Part shown: positions 35,040 through 50,405 of the stretch, one piece after another
Numbering within the stretch: position 1 is the first letter of the stretch
Layout of the letters: the number at the start of each line of letters is the position of its first letter
From: Nymphaea colorata
Lineage: Eukaryota > Streptophyta > Magnoliopsida > Nymphaeales > Nymphaeaceae
Direction: 5' to 3'
Length of the DNA stretch: 64,000 nt
NCBI RefSeq assembly: GCF_008831285.2
Contig: NC_045138.2
Location: 5,239,205 to 5,303,204, forward strand
Program-made: the position numbers and the translations under genes
Notes under the pieces: model-generated
Database searches by the model: none
What the model saw: the letters and a program-made list of their open reading frames with translations, nothing else
Told to the model about the DNA's origin: nothing

Positions 35040-37515
35040 GATTTTTTCACAACTGACTTGATTTTTTTATTTCAATTAACTTTTCCAAATTAAGCAATTC
35101 ATTAGTTAAGATTATTTCTTCTAAAACATATCTACTACCATTTTATAAAAAAAAATTATAGAACTCTATTTTCCAATGCCTCACAAACAGTTTTCTTAAT
35201 TTAAGGATTGACTCTTACATCAATTTTTGCTTTATAAAATTTAAAATTTCCAAAACAATTTAAAATCTTTACCATGCCCCACACTGCTATTTAAGTGGAG
35301 AATAATGCTTAAATGAATGTGGAAATACACCAAAAATGAACAACGCGCCAGTAAAACTAAGCCTCATACTGATGGCCGGTGGACCCTTTTCCACTTTGCA
35401 GAACAAATTCCCATTGGTGAACCAAAAGAAATTTTGGGATGCAAAATATGCAGCACTAGTGTTGGGAAATTTCTTCATCACAAACGAGCTTGTAAGGTAG
35501 GTAAATGCAACACATATGATATTGATTTTTAATTTCATGTCATTATGCATATAAAAGTCTTGACCTACATCATTATGCAATTTGATCTATAAACTAGTTG
35601 CTAAGTTGATGGCTGAGAGAATGAAGATTGTTTTAGCACAATTATTGGCTCAGAACAAGGGCGTCTGATCTCTCCAGTAGATTTATTCACCAACCATGCA
35701 CCTTGCACTTGAAGCGGTCAACAGCTTGGATAAGGGCATATAGAACAATTTTTTATCCTCAAATTAGATATTCCAAAAGCTTATGGCAAAGTGAGATGGT
35801 CTTTCCTGCACTTTGGTCTTTCTTTTTTGGGATCCTGTGAAGATTGGGTGAGGAAAATTATTACTTATGTTTCTACTGCTTCCATAGTTGTCACCTTTAA
35901 GAAGGGAGGGAACCACTTTTTGTTGCCATGGAGGCGGATGACAAATGCACCCTCTCTCTCCACTTTTGTTTACTATTGTTGTGTTGTGGAAGTTTTTTCT
36001 GAAAACCTCCAATGGCGAGTTTTACAAGGCAGGAAGCCCCTAAAATGACTTTCTCAATTTACTTCTTTGCCTGGGGTGCTTCTCTGCAAATGACAGCCTT
36101 TTACTTTTTTGGGCTGTTGTGAAAATCCACTTCTTGTTTAAACCAAGTTTTACCTGATTTCACTTCCAAAGCAGGTTTGACTATAAATTCATTTCATTTT
36201 TTTATTGATTTTAATGTTCTTGACAACACAATGGTCATTGCAAACCGATTTCATTGACAGTTGTCCAAACTTCCCCTTACTTATTTGGGTTCCATTATTT
36301 GTTGGTACTCTCACCCGTGACTTATGTGAGAAGCTTTGTAGAAGGGTGGACCATCCACTTACTTATATGAGAAGCATGTTCTGCAGCAAGTGGTGGGTTA
36401 TTGGGTGAGAGCATTTAGGCTTCCACTTATTGTACTGAACTTTGTAGAGAAGAAATTGTCATTTTATTTGGGGGGATTCTCATCATCTTAGGAAACGTCA
36501 CTTAGTTGGGAGTCTGCTTGCTCCGATGCAAGAAGGTGGTCTTGGCCTTCTTGACGTCACCAACTCCTCATGCACCCTTTCGGCCGGACACCAATACTTG
36601 AATGGGAGCTTGTGAACCCTGTAAAGTAATGCTTATTTCTCTTGGATATGGAAAAGCTGCCTTTTGGGGATGAGAAGAGGTTTGTTACTTAATTTAGGGG
36701 TGTTTGGGTTACAGTGAAGGTGAAAATTTGGTGTGAGGAATGGGGTACTCATAATTTCATTAACTTGAGATGAAATGGACTTGAAATAAAAAACAGAAGA
36801 CCCTAGATACAAGGGCGAAGTCAGCAATTTTTTGTAGGAAGGGTAGAATAGTATTTGCATAAAATATACAAGTACTGAACAATATTTTTCAAAATTTTTA
36901 CGTAGCCCAAACAATTTTTTTTTTTTAATATAAGTATCATATTTTTTTCAAAATATGAGGTGGGAGGGGTCAGGGCTAGAAGTGCATAACTCTATTGAAG
37001 AAGAAGAAGTTTTCTCATGGTGGTTCAAATGGTTTTTCAAATAAATGGGTTACAATACACTGTGTTTATGCTTACGTGTACTCTTTTGGAGCATAAGGAA
37101 ACAAAGAAATTCTATTATCCATCATGACAATTTGATTCTGTGTGGTCTTGAATGGAGAGTCTGCAATGATTTAGAGGATATGATAGCTGGTATAAAGTGG
37201 AAACATCAGGAGGTGATCTTCCCTGCTTACTACATGGTTTTGCGGTCGATCTGTATGTGGTGAAATGGTGTTCAGAAAATGTCTATATGTGGTGAAATGG
37301 TGTGCAGAAAATGGCTTTTTGTAGCTGATGTATTTGCTGTCAACAATCGATTGCAATGAGGCTGTAATCCTTTTTGTACAGTGAGGTTGCTTTTATGCCT
37401 ATCTTCTCTTTGGTTAGTTGTAGTTTCTATCTTTGTATTTGAGGATTATGTCTCTCTTCTTTTTTGGTTTGTTCTAGCTCTGGTATCTTGTATTTTGTTA
37501 TCTGTTACATTGTTA
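35040..37515 (+). mobile_element. LINE (L1-type) non-LTR retrotransposon remnant
   Basis: From about 35755 the plus strand encodes a reverse-transcriptase segment with DIPKAYGKVRWSFL, a degenerate form of the plant LINE pattern LDxSKAYDxVxW. A GRxLRQG-PLSP-like stretch follows near 35930, then 'HLVSWES' and 'GGLGLLDV' in shifted frames near 36490-36560. A terminal 'IRKQRNSIIHH' region lies near 37090, like the C-terminal part of plant LINE ORF2. Many stops and shifts are present. A module of about 300 bases at 36683-36985, also found at 6733, interrupts it. The stretch 35040-36010 is repeated at about 45285-46137. No catalytic FADD motif is visible. Confidence 0.7.
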
Positions 37516-38919
37516 ATAAAAATGTTTGGGAAGCCTAAACTCGTAGCAACGACGTTGCATCGCCAAGTAGGGCGGCACATGCGTCGAGCCCAATCCCTCT
37601 CTAGCTCGACTTGATTATACAACATCAAGCTCGAGCTCGACTCCCTTAACTTGCTTAACTCATTTATGGCCTAACTTGTTTTTTAAAACTTTTTCACGTC
37701 AACTCGTTTAATTCGTGTATGACACCAAACCAAAACTTGTTACCTCGAGTTGAAAAGAAAATTTGTTTTCTTGTGATACAAACTGGGGTATGATTGTCCT
37801 GTAGTACCAAGATATTCTTTTTAGTGCTGTAAAATGAGCAAACAACTTAAAATTTTCTACTTAATCACAAAGTTGCACACCAATAATAACAAATTGTATG
37901 GTAAAACCATGAAAACAAGGGGTTTCTCCCCGTCCCCCTCCCCCCTTTTCTCCCCCTCTCTCTTCACAAGGAGAAATTGTCAACGCAACAAATTGAAGAG
38001 AACATGTGGTGCCATTTGTATCTTTCTAAAAGCAGTTCCATTCTCTCCCCAACCTTGCATGGCGTATGGCCGGCAAAAGAATGATACCCCATCAGATCAG
38101 ATTCGAACTGAATGTATGGCGTTACCCTATTCTATATATCAGAAGTTCACATATTTATATTTGATTTAAGATTTGAATGTTAATGAAAGAAAAGTTTGTG
38201 TGAATCAAATTTTTGAATATGTAGTCCAGATCTGATCCGATATCTAATTTTCATTTTAACATGATCCAAGTCTGAATTGTTAATCAAATTTTTATTGAAC
38301 ATTTATTACATTGAATTCAAATCCAGAATTGCGAGAGCAACATTTTGTAAAACAAAATACATCCAATTTTTCAATCAGATGTTAATCCTTTTATTTTCCA
38401 TTCTAATTTAATCAGATCTTAGATACATCGACATCCTTAGCTCTGCCCTTAATAAAGATGCTTTGTCCCCAAAAAAGAAATAATCAAGAACAGATTCATT
38501 GTCCTTAAAATACTCTTAGGGGTTGTTCGACAACATGCATGAACATTATTATGTGACTGTTCGATGAAGGATAACACATAAATTTTAGTACTGTTTCATG
38601 ATGCCCTAATCTTTAGAGTGGATTTATTAGACACTCGTATAACATCCCAGCAAACAAATGATATCTTGACAATGCACACTAAATTATTGTAAGTTCTAGA
38701 AATATTAAGGAAAATTAACTCTTTCGGAGGCTTGGATTTTTAACTGCCCTTGTTTAATGTAATTGGATGAAATGTCGGTTAGGCTTCTATCTTTACGTTG
38801 TCTGATGATTTTCTAAAAAAAACATTTATGAGTAGTAAACATTTATGATTGTGGAAATCATCTTGTGAGGGTTTAGTTTATATTTTTTTAAACACTGCTA
38901 TTGCAAAAAACATACTTAC
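37516..38919. other. Non-coding region with an older, diverged piece of the repeated unit
   Basis: At about 37900-38465 the sequence resembles 12590-13230 and 39850-40690: 'caattgaagagaacatgtgg', 'atctttctaaaagcagttccattctctcc', then 'gatttgaatgttaatgaaag'. It is far more diverged than copies A-C are from each other. Near 37540-37700 a 'ctcgagctcgactc' motif region may be a small repeat. No gene is supported. Confidence 0.6.
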
Positions 38920-41284
<2,365 letters not shown>

Positions 41285-42623
41285 TTAGCCTAGGATGGAT
41301 AACCTTTCCCCAAGATGGTCTCTGAGTTCCTGCGGCAGATGGAGTGCTGGACAAGAGTAAATTACCAACTTTTCAAGCTTCGAGAGGCAGGCAATCTGTT
41401 CGTTTGCATCTGTGGGACATGTTGTTGCTACTGCATCATTTTCGTTTTGGTGGGTAGTAATGTCCTCCAGAGACTTCAGCTTGGGGAAGTATTGAAGCTC
41501 TAGGTATCTCAGTTTTGGGAGGCATTGCCAGTGGCCTCCCAAGCTGATGTCCTCATAGAAATAGTTTAGGTACAATGTTTCCAGTTGGGAGAGACCCCAC
41601 AACCACTGAGGCACCCTTTCCAATTAGACCTCATCAACATTCGTGTCACTCAAAGACAGAGACTTGAAGGAGGGTAGAAATGTTGATACCTCCGATGGCA
41701 ATGGCAATGGCAGTAGTACTGCTGAGTCTGGATCCAACCTTAACTCAATGAGGTTAGGCAGTTGCTCAAGGAATTTCCATCCCAATCTCGCACTTAGGCA
41801 ACAACTCACTGACAGACTTTGGAGCTGAGTCACTTGACCGTCATCCCCCACCAGCTCCAATAGAGCATCAAGCAAGCCTTCTGTCTGCATCTTTGGACAT
41901 TCATAAAATTCGCCTCTCTTAACCTTGGCATAGAAGTCAACGTTGTTTCCCCTATTCCGTCTGCTGGCCACCCTTCCCAGTTGAGCAATCCTTCCACCAT
42001 CAACTCCTCAAGTAAAGGAACGTTAACAAGAGCCTTCAAGCCATTAGGTCCGTACACCTTCAACGACTTGAGAGCAGGCATGTGATGAGGTATTTGCTCT
42101 ACGCTGCAGCATTCCTCCACCTTCAATGACTCCAAGGCAGGCATGCTAGCTATTTCACACAGTGCTGGGCAATTGATGACATTTAGTTCTTTCAACGAGG
42201 TAATGCTTATTAGTTTAATGCTTATTAGTTTTTCTCATAAATGGCATCTTTCTAGCTTTAGTGAATGTAGCTCGGTATACTCAGTATTCAAATGCCAAGC
42301 TGGCATCTTTCCTTTATAATCACCTATCTCCAAGCACTCCAGCCCAAGTGGAGGTTCCAATGCCTCCAGCGCACCACACTGTTTGTCATTACTCTGTTCA
42401 GAAGTACCACTCTGTTCAGAAACACCTCCAGTAATTCGAAAGTAGAAGTCCAAACTAATTATGCCATGCTTCTCCTTAAGCAATTGCGCATTTCTTGCAC
42501 AATCAATTGCCTTTCTTGTCACCCCTAACCCTTGTGTCCCCTTTGTCATCCGTAAATTGTTAAGCTTCCCCAAGCCTTCCGCTATAAATTTCAATTCCCA
42601 CGTCCATTTCATCCCAAGATACC
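41285..42623 (-). pseudogene. CNL resistance pseudogene, copy C: C-terminal LRR part only
   Basis: The minus strand holds LRR segments matching the last 1.35 kb of copy B. They include the shared TGA at 42235-42237, the shared frameshift near 41940-41970 and the shared TAA at 41624-41626, after which the final LRR segment begins (ERVPQWLWGLSQLETLYLNY). Upstream of about 42623 the gene is cut: the sequence jumps into spacer that in copy A starts near 3947. Coiled coil, NB-ARC and first LRRs are missing. The ORF reading into the deleted side (42235-42726) starts in spacer and is an artefact of the junction. Confidence 0.9.
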
Positions 42624-44154
42624 ACAATCGAACTTTCAATTTTTGAAAGTTTGAAACCCTTACAAAGTAAACAGACTTCAAAATGTATTTAAAAATTAAA
42701 AATAAAAAAATTGTTGGGCTTACCAATGCACTGGATGTGTCAGAAGCTGGAGCATTTTAGTTTTGTTTCTTTACCATTGCCAAGTGCAGCCACTTCAGTT
42801 TCGATCTTTTGCATTCATTTTTTCATTATGAAATGTCAAAGGTGGTGGTTGGATGATTCAGTTATTTGGACGTTGAATATTTGTTGTAGTAAGAATTCTC
42901 TAGAAGCAACTTCATGTATGTATTCACATCTATTTTGAAGTAATGAATTTGAATGCACATTCATTACTCTGAAAAAGTTAGTTGATATGAAAAAAGAAAA
43001 AAGCAACACTTTAATTAAAAAAACTGAATGGGATTTATACTTAGGAAATGACTTTTGATTGGATTTGAATACTGGTTCAGTTTTAACTAAATATCCATCA
43101 TATTTCGATTCAGGTTTCCTTTCGAATTCAATTTCAAATGAATTATCATACACCCAATTTATACGTTTTGAATATCTGTACATTCTTAACATATCATAAT
43201 TCATAATGTGGTTTTGCTTCTTGTATTTAAAAGTTGGATTCAGGTGTGGATGTAAATCTAAAATCAAATTTGAATTGTGAATTTAAATCAAATTTGAATG
43301 TGGATACGCCATGGATTTTTCTTCCTTAGTATTTAAATCCAAATTCAAAATCGAATTATGAATATCCGATAAATTTGATATGGTAACATGAGATTTTATT
43401 TGAAGCCAATCCTTTAACATTCACGTGTTACTGCAATTTTTTTTTTTTCTTTTTCTCATTAACAAATTGTTTAGAGTCTTTGGTACTGAACCACATCAAG
43501 AAACCTCTGCCAAAAATCCTATTGAAGCTATCACATAGCTTTGTCGTTCATCAAAAATCCATAAACCTTACTTTTATTGCAGTGTGGCCAACAAAAGCTT
43601 ACATGCTCATTCATTATCAAGGGAGGAAGTCAGATTCAAGATCGGTACCTTTTATCTAGTCAGGTCCAAGATTAATACATACCTCGCTATTAGTTTTAGA
43701 CCACTACTTTAGCGACCTTTGAATCCTTCTTCTCTTGATAAAGCATTTATTTGTCATTATATTAGCAATCCCAAAAGAGTGATTTTCCTTCAGAAATGCT
43801 CCTTCGACGGGATTTGAGTACAAGAGGATCAGGGGAGGAGCTTCCTTCATCTACTTCTTCTAAAGTAGACGATTCTTGCTCATTATCTAGGCTTCATCTC
43901 ATAATAGCCAAGATTAGATAGGATGTCTTCTTTACTATTTACACATGCATACAAAGATTTTTTTGATAGTTTCAAAAGCATTTCAAACTTTTGAAATTAA
44001 AGGCATTGGAGAATTTGCTTAGACTCTTTCTTTATGAGCTTAAGTTTCTCTCTGACATACAACAAATGTAATGATGTTGTTATAATATTTAAATCATTTT
44101 CCAAACTCGTTAATCATAGTTTCCATCCAGGAAACAGAATTTAAAAACGCAAAA
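42624..44154. other. Non-coding spacer, copy C
   Basis: Matches about 3947-5685 of copy A with a second small deletion at about 42724, where 'ggcttacc' joins directly to 'aatgcactgg', removing about 190 bases present in A and B. It contains the AT-rich 'aaatttgaat' motif cluster. No gene is supported. Confidence 0.55.
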
Positions 44155-44585
44155 TCTCACTTTTAATCTCTCTATTTCTCTCTCCAATTTTTCTCTCTCT
44201 TGCTCTGATTTCTCTCTCTTTTTAGATCTCTCTCTAAAATTTCTCTTTTTTCTCTCTCTCACTCTCTCTTCAGTTCTCTCTCTCCCTTTTTTAAAATCTC
44301 TTTCTTTCTCTCTCTTTATTTTACCTCTCTATTAATCTCTACTTTTTTTTCTTTTTTTAATATTTCTCTCTTGGATTTCTCTATTTCTCTCTCCTATTTT
44401 TCTCTCTCTCTCTATGATTTCTCTCTCTTTTTAGATCTCTCTCTCTAAAATTTCTCTTTTTTCTCTATGTCTTCAATTCTCTCTCTCCCTTTTTAAAATC
44501 TTTCTTTCTGTCTCTCTTTCTTTTACCTCTCTTTTAATCTCTTTTTTCTTTTTTAAACCCTCCTCTCTTTTTCTCTCTCTCCACC
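44155..44585. repeat. CT-rich low-complexity tract, copy C
   Basis: Third copy of the C/T tract seen at 5686 and 20251, of similar length and with its own small indels. Confidence 0.85.
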
Positions 44586-45164
44586 CCCTTTAAACAAATA
44601 ATGGGTAGGACAATGGTTGGGTTAGGCAGCGTGTTACATCCATGTCTTCAGTTCGATTCTTGGAGGGTGTTATCCTAATGGTATTGAAAAACAATGTCGA
44701 TTTTAAGATTAGGGGTGCCATTATGAGGTCAACTGGACTGGTTCTTGTCTCCTCCCCCACCCACCTTTACTCCCCTCCTTTTAGACTTCTCTCCCTTTTA
44801 CTCTTCTAATTTTTTTCTCTCTCTCTCTCTATTTATATATAAAACAAAAAAAGCTCCCATTTTGCATGCCCCAAAATCATTCGACTTCACCAAGGCCAAT
44901 ATTAAGGTGCAATACCCATGATCCTTATCATTCAGACTACACTTGGATGGCTTACAACTCATTTTTGAAAACCTTTTTTTTTTAATACGCATGTTGTGGT
45001 ATGAATGACTTATCTAATTTTCTTTCAAGCATAGAGAATTCTTTCTCTTTTCATTTAACTTTCATATTCACCATGCATTCATAAGATTCACCGATACCCA
45101 CAACCACTCCTTTACGAAACCTAAGCAAAACATAATCGAGCCTTAATAATATGGTAATGGAGTT

Positions 45165-46137
45165 AATAGAGTTAGGCTAAAACTTGAGATTAACTTGTGT
45201 TTCAAAAGATATCTATTAACTTTCTTTACTTTACTAATGATCATTTCATTAAAGCATTTTTATAAAATTTTATCAAAACTCTTCTTTCAAAAATTGACTT
45301 AATTTTTTTTACCTTAAATGATTATTACAAATCAAATGTTTCATTAGTTAAGGTTATTTCTTCTAAAACACATCTCTTACCATTTTATCAATAAAAAATT
45401 ATCAAACTTTCTTTTCCAATGCCTAATGAACAATTTTCTTATTTTAAGGATTGACTCTTACATCTTTTTTTGCTTTATAAAATTTTAAATTTCTAAAACA
45501 CTTTAACACCTTTACGGTCCACCACATTGCATTTAAGTTGAGGAAATAGACCAAGAATGAAGAATGCCACAGAAAAACTAAGCCGCATACCTATGGCTGA
45601 TGGACTCCTTTTTTAGTTTGCAAAACAAATTCTCACTGGTGAACCAAAAGAAATTTTGGGATACAAACAATATGGCTCTGGTGGTGAGAAATTTCTTCTC
45701 ACAAACAAGCTTGTAAGGACTGTAAATGGAACACATGATATTGATTCTTAATTCTATATCATTATGGATATAAAAGCTTTTGACTTATATCATTATGCAA
45801 TGTGGTCTATAAACTAGTTGTACTTCTGATCTCCCCAGTAGATTTATTCACCATCCATGCTTCCTGCTCTTGAAGTGGTCAACAGCTTGGATAAGGGCAT
45901 ATAGAACAATTTTTTCTTCTCAAATTAGATGTTTCAAAAGCTTATGACAAAGTGAGATTGTCTTTCTGCACTTTGGGCTTTCTTATTTGGGACTTTGTGA
46001 GGATTAGGTGAGGGAAACTATGACTTGTGTTTCCACTGCTTTCTTTGTTCTTGGCCTTAAGATGTGAGGGAACCACTTTTTGTGGCCATAGAGATGTTTC
46101 AAAAGCTCATTTCTCATGAATATGGCAAATCTAGTGG
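45165..46137 (+). mobile_element. LINE-related insertion in copy C
   Basis: Absent from copies A and B, where 'gagttaatag' runs straight into 'cggtgtttg'. It matches 35040-36010: 'gaccaagaatgaagaatgccac', 'ttttgggatacaaacaatatgg', and an LDVSKAYDKVR reverse-transcriptase segment near 45925. It ends exactly where 'ggtgtttgggtaacag' begins, the same module that interrupts the LINE at 36683. It is strongly decayed with no long frame. Confidence 0.65.
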
Positions 46138-48287
46138 TGTTTGGGTAACAGTAAGAAGGTGTAAATTTGGTATGAGTATTGGGGATAGGGGATTCTAGAA
46201 CAACTACTCAATCAAGATGATCTTATTAAATTACAGTCACATGCAAGCTACAGTGGAGGCAGTTCTTACCCACAAGCAAGAATTTCTTGCTCGAGATATA
46301 TTTTCAATGTCAGTCTAGTTTCTTATTAGTTCTTCTTCTCTTATTGATTGTGATGATCTTCTGACATGAGCTTTTCATTAACTTCAGATGAAATGGATAT
46401 GAAAACAAAAGCAGTAGACCGCGAGATCCAGGGGTGAAGCCAGCATTATACAAGGGCCAAACAATATTTTTCAAAAATTTTACATAGGCCAATTTAAAAA
46501 ATTTTTAAAATGTAAGTATCATTTTTTTTTTCCAAAACATGAGGGGGGAGGGGCCATGGCTCCTGCCAGCTCCCCCTCCTTCTGCCCCAGCCTAGATCCT
46601 TACAATAAGATTATTTGGCAAATGATACTTACTATCATGGGTGTCGCTGGTACATTGATGTATCACCAGGATTGGCTTCCTAGTAATAGGCCATACTTGT
46701 GTTCATACATCCAGAATTTGGAATTTAAGGGGACGGCGCAAATATTCACTAATCTTGACTAAATTGTGATCAACAGTCAATAATTCAATAGAAAAAGCCT
46801 AGTTAAAAAAACTCTCGACTGTCTAGTTATCAATCACTAATTTTCACATGGGCTATGCTCACCTATTTTTATAATTGAACAGAAAGAAGTGGATCAATGG
46901 CAAAAAAATTCTAAAATTGTAACTTCCCATATTTATTCTTCACCTTGAAAGGCTTCAAAACCACTTGTCCAGTCGCTTTACTGTTGCGTGTAGAAAAGAA
47001 AGAAAAAAAAAAGGATTGGCCCACAAATTTTAATAGATTTAATTTTAGGCTATTGACATTTCCACGATTGTGAAATACCAACCATGAAAATCCAATCTAC
47101 ATTAGTTAATTTTTCAAACAAACAAAGCCGTTTATTATACATATCTAACTTTAGTTTTCTTTTGATTTGGAAACATGGTGCCTACCAAGATAATATTTTC
47201 CACATCACTTCCTTTTTCATTCATAATAATATGGGGAAAATGGAAAAGTGAGTTGTGAACAAGGTTGGCATCGAGAAAAAAGAAAGAAGTGAGAGAAATG
47301 TTTGAAAATGGAAATAAATCAGCTTGTAGTTCACTCTATGAAAATGGAAAGAGAAGGAAGACGAAGGTAGTGCTCTACAGGCTGGCAAGGTCCATGATTG
47401 GTGTTAAATAAATCTGGAAAAATTCCCAATCCACAAACTTCTACATCACCTACACTTCCTCTTTCTCACATTTGTCGGATTTCTCATTGTATTATGTAAA
47501 AGTTTGGATGCAATATTTTTTTTTCCAAATCCAAAATTTTATTTATCCCATCCAAGTTTCATGATCTGACCATTGACTAGAAATACAACTTGTTCGTGCC
47601 ACGAAGGAATGCCATCGACCTTGCCAAACTTAATGTTTTATTTCAACAAACTCTGTTTGACAGAACTAAGAGCTCAGAATGGGATGTGAAAGGTCTACCA
47701 AACCATAGCAACAGGGCATGATCAAGTGGCACTAGCCAGGCAAACTTGGCTCAGACCAATTACGTACTCAGGGTTAGGTTTTGTAACTAGTCTTTTGACT
47801 ATTTCATTTCAAGTGGGCTTCTTTTTTTATTTCATTTTGTATAAGTTAGAGCAAAAGAAGAGAGAAAAGCTTCACTTTGGATGCTTTCTTGATAAGTGTG
47901 TAAAATTTCTGATTTTGCTTTAAAATTTTTTTTAAGAAATTATTTGCTTTAAAATTTTAATGGTGTCTCTGCATTAATCATTTTTCTTGCTTTAAAACAT
48001 TAAAAAAATCCAATACCAATAATTTAACAAATATGTCATTCTGTTGTAAGGGAAATTATGGCTATGGTGAGAATATAATATACATGATGGGTATTATTGA
48101 ATGTCTCATAATGAGAATGTAAGTCAAATTGTTGAGAGATCAGTGAGTCCTTATGGTCTCTTATTTGTCTAATATGTAGCTTATAGATAGAGTATTTCTA
48201 ATTTTTCAACAAGACCTGATTAGCTAAATTTAAATTTGATTCCACCAGTAAAAAAGACAAAGCGACGAGAACATCACTTTCTTTATG
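46138..48287. other. Non-coding spacer, copy C
   Basis: Counterpart of about 6733-8944 of copy A with several indels. The 58-codon stretch seen at 8130 is present only in broken form near 47580-47690. No gene is supported. Confidence 0.55.
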
Positions 48288-49197
48288 ATAGACAAAGGTA
48301 TTCGTACAAACTAAAGCAAGAAAAAACAGTTGTGAAATGAATTTAATCCAAAGCATCCAGCAGTCACAAAGACAGTGATAAGAGAATAATTTTATTTACT
48401 ATAGACCAAACATTATTGATTACATATTTTCAGGTTCATTCCCCTTTTAATAACTATTCTCATTTTTCAGGGAAACTTTCCAAGACACAAATAAATATTT
48501 TACACGTCCAGTGACATATGGATATGCTCCAGTGCTGAAATCTATAAAATTTTAAAAAGATTCTTGAAATCTGATTTGTGGATCAAATATTCTACAGTTA
48601 TAATTAAAAAACAAGCTGCCAACTGGGAACCTTATATGACACACCACAAAGTATGCACACAAAGGTCTGCTGTGTAATGAAAGGCCATGAGTTTTTTCAC
48701 GGCCGCATTATAAAAGAAGGTGACGACTTTTGCAGCATGAGCTGCTTGTTTTCTTTGACACAATTTTACTTCTTGTGGTAGTAAGTGATAATTCTTGTAG
48801 CGTCTTTGTTTCTATTCTGTTCGGCAAAAAGGAAAGACTTCAAAGCTCCTCTTTTTTAAAAAAATTGGTGAAAACTATATAACAAAGGGCATAAAGTTCT
48901 TTTTAACCCTTACGTAGAGGGTTGCTGAGAGATCTCAAAGATGAAGTTAGGAATTTTTTGTTGTAGGAACCAAACTATAGTTTCTAAATTTTTACAGAAC
49001 CAGAAATATAGTTTTCTTATTTTATTTTATACAGGATAAACTAAAATATTTAAAAATTTATAAATAACTTTTTTTATTTTTTTTTTACAGCCCCTACCAG
49101 GCCCCTCTGCCTCCAGTTCTCCCTCTCTCTATAATTTTGTTGGACAAAGCCTTTGGTCCCCATGACTGAGGGTTTCTCTTTGAGAACGAAAAGTGGG
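48288..49197. mobile_element. Insertion of unknown type in copy C
   Basis: About 910 bases split the site 'catcactttctttatga|aaaaagaag', which is continuous in copies A and B. The inserted sequence has no long frame and no terminal repeats I can recognise. Its right part (about 48945-49115) resembles the 'gccagcaattttttgtagg...ggcccctgcc' type repeat seen near 7040. It may be a composite of repeats. Confidence 0.45.
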
Positions 49198-50024
49198 AAA
49201 AAAAAGAAGAAAAATTTAGCATATTTTTATAATTCAAATTTAAAAAAAAATTGCCTCCACCATTTTCAAGGTTGGACACATCTCTGATTATGGACCTGAT
49301 TTTGTACTGTAGCTAGTAAAAAAGCATTGTGCCATTACTAATCAAATTTGTGTTCCTTTATCTTTTATGCCATATTCAGGCCCGAGTCCACTTTGTGTTA
49401 CGGAGATGCAACCCCGATTATATCTATATTTGGGATCATATGCTTCTTGGATCCAAATTCAGTTTAGAAAAGTAGAGCCTACATCTGAATCCCAAGTCCT
49501 CCCTGAATCCAAACCCTTTTTATGATGTAATCTTCTCACCCACCATTTTGCGTAGGGCTAAGTTTATAAACTCCCTCAATACCTTGTGTTGCCCTTTAGT
49601 TTATAAAGGAGCTAAGAGGCCGTTTGGCAATAGAGACACTTTGTGAGTGTCCCATAAATCTGCAACAAAATTATAAAAGGATCATTGGACACTAGAGCTA
49701 TTGTTTCATGAACGTTTATCAATTTTCTGGTCTGATTCATGGAAGCTTCACAATCAATGCTACCCCTTAAAGGAACACATTGCTCACATGCACTTATATA
49801 TTATTTATTAAAATATGAGAACGACTCAATTAATAAATTTGTTTCCACAACAATTTAAGAGCAACAAGTATTTCCTAATCAACGTTCTAATAGTTTGAAA
49901 ATTCTTAGAAGGTGTAATCACCCCAATTTTTCTAAAATTCAATATTTATCATTTTTCAAACATTTCATGATAGCAACTGCCTCAGCTTCTGCCCCACTTC
50001 CAACTGTATAGCAAACTTGGCCAT
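49198..50024. other. Non-coding region across the terpene synthase deletion point
   Basis: The stretch 49198-49516 matches 8951-9260 of copy A. At about 49517 it joins sequence matching 29373 onward. This is where the terpene synthase would lie if the copy were complete. No gene is supported. Confidence 0.7.
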
Positions 50025-50236
50025 GCACCCACCAAATGGGTGTGGCTCGAACCACCCCTCCTCCTCCTCCACAGAAGGAGACCCTCCATCTCCTCTGCAA
50101 AAGGGGACCCTCCATCGCCACCATCTCCGCATGGAGTGGAGAAATCCTGCATTTCTTCACCCCTCGCACTGCCCACTTTTTTCTCTTCACCATGTAATAG
50201 TCTGAAGATCTCGTGAGAACATAGCCCAAACAGCAC
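50025..50236 (-). repeat. Repeat related to the 3' end of the ARM-type gene
   Basis: Same block as 29885-30015, and similar to 55078-55235. A purine-rich insertion (about 50055-50110, ctcctcctcc / gggaccctccat) partly duplicates the 'accctccatcgccacc' segment. It forms the left flank of the Copia element, whose right flank carries the matching block next to the ARM-type pseudogene. Confidence 0.55.
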
Positions 50237-50405
50237 ATTCCAGGCGTGGCTTTCTCTGGGACACGTTTTTTACTGGAGGTGATTCAGAGGTCGAGTAAGG
50301 TGGCGTTGGATTCGGGCTTGTGCCTTTCAGATTTTTTGGACAATCCTGTAAAGAGATACTGAATTTACAAGTTGCACAGGTTTCTAAAGGTTCCTGCGAC
50401 CTCCT

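Noticed and set aside
42235-42726. 163-codon ORF in copy C as a new chimeric protein
   Set aside because: It is the reading frame running from spacer into an LRR fragment across a deletion junction, with no promoter or known domain at its start.
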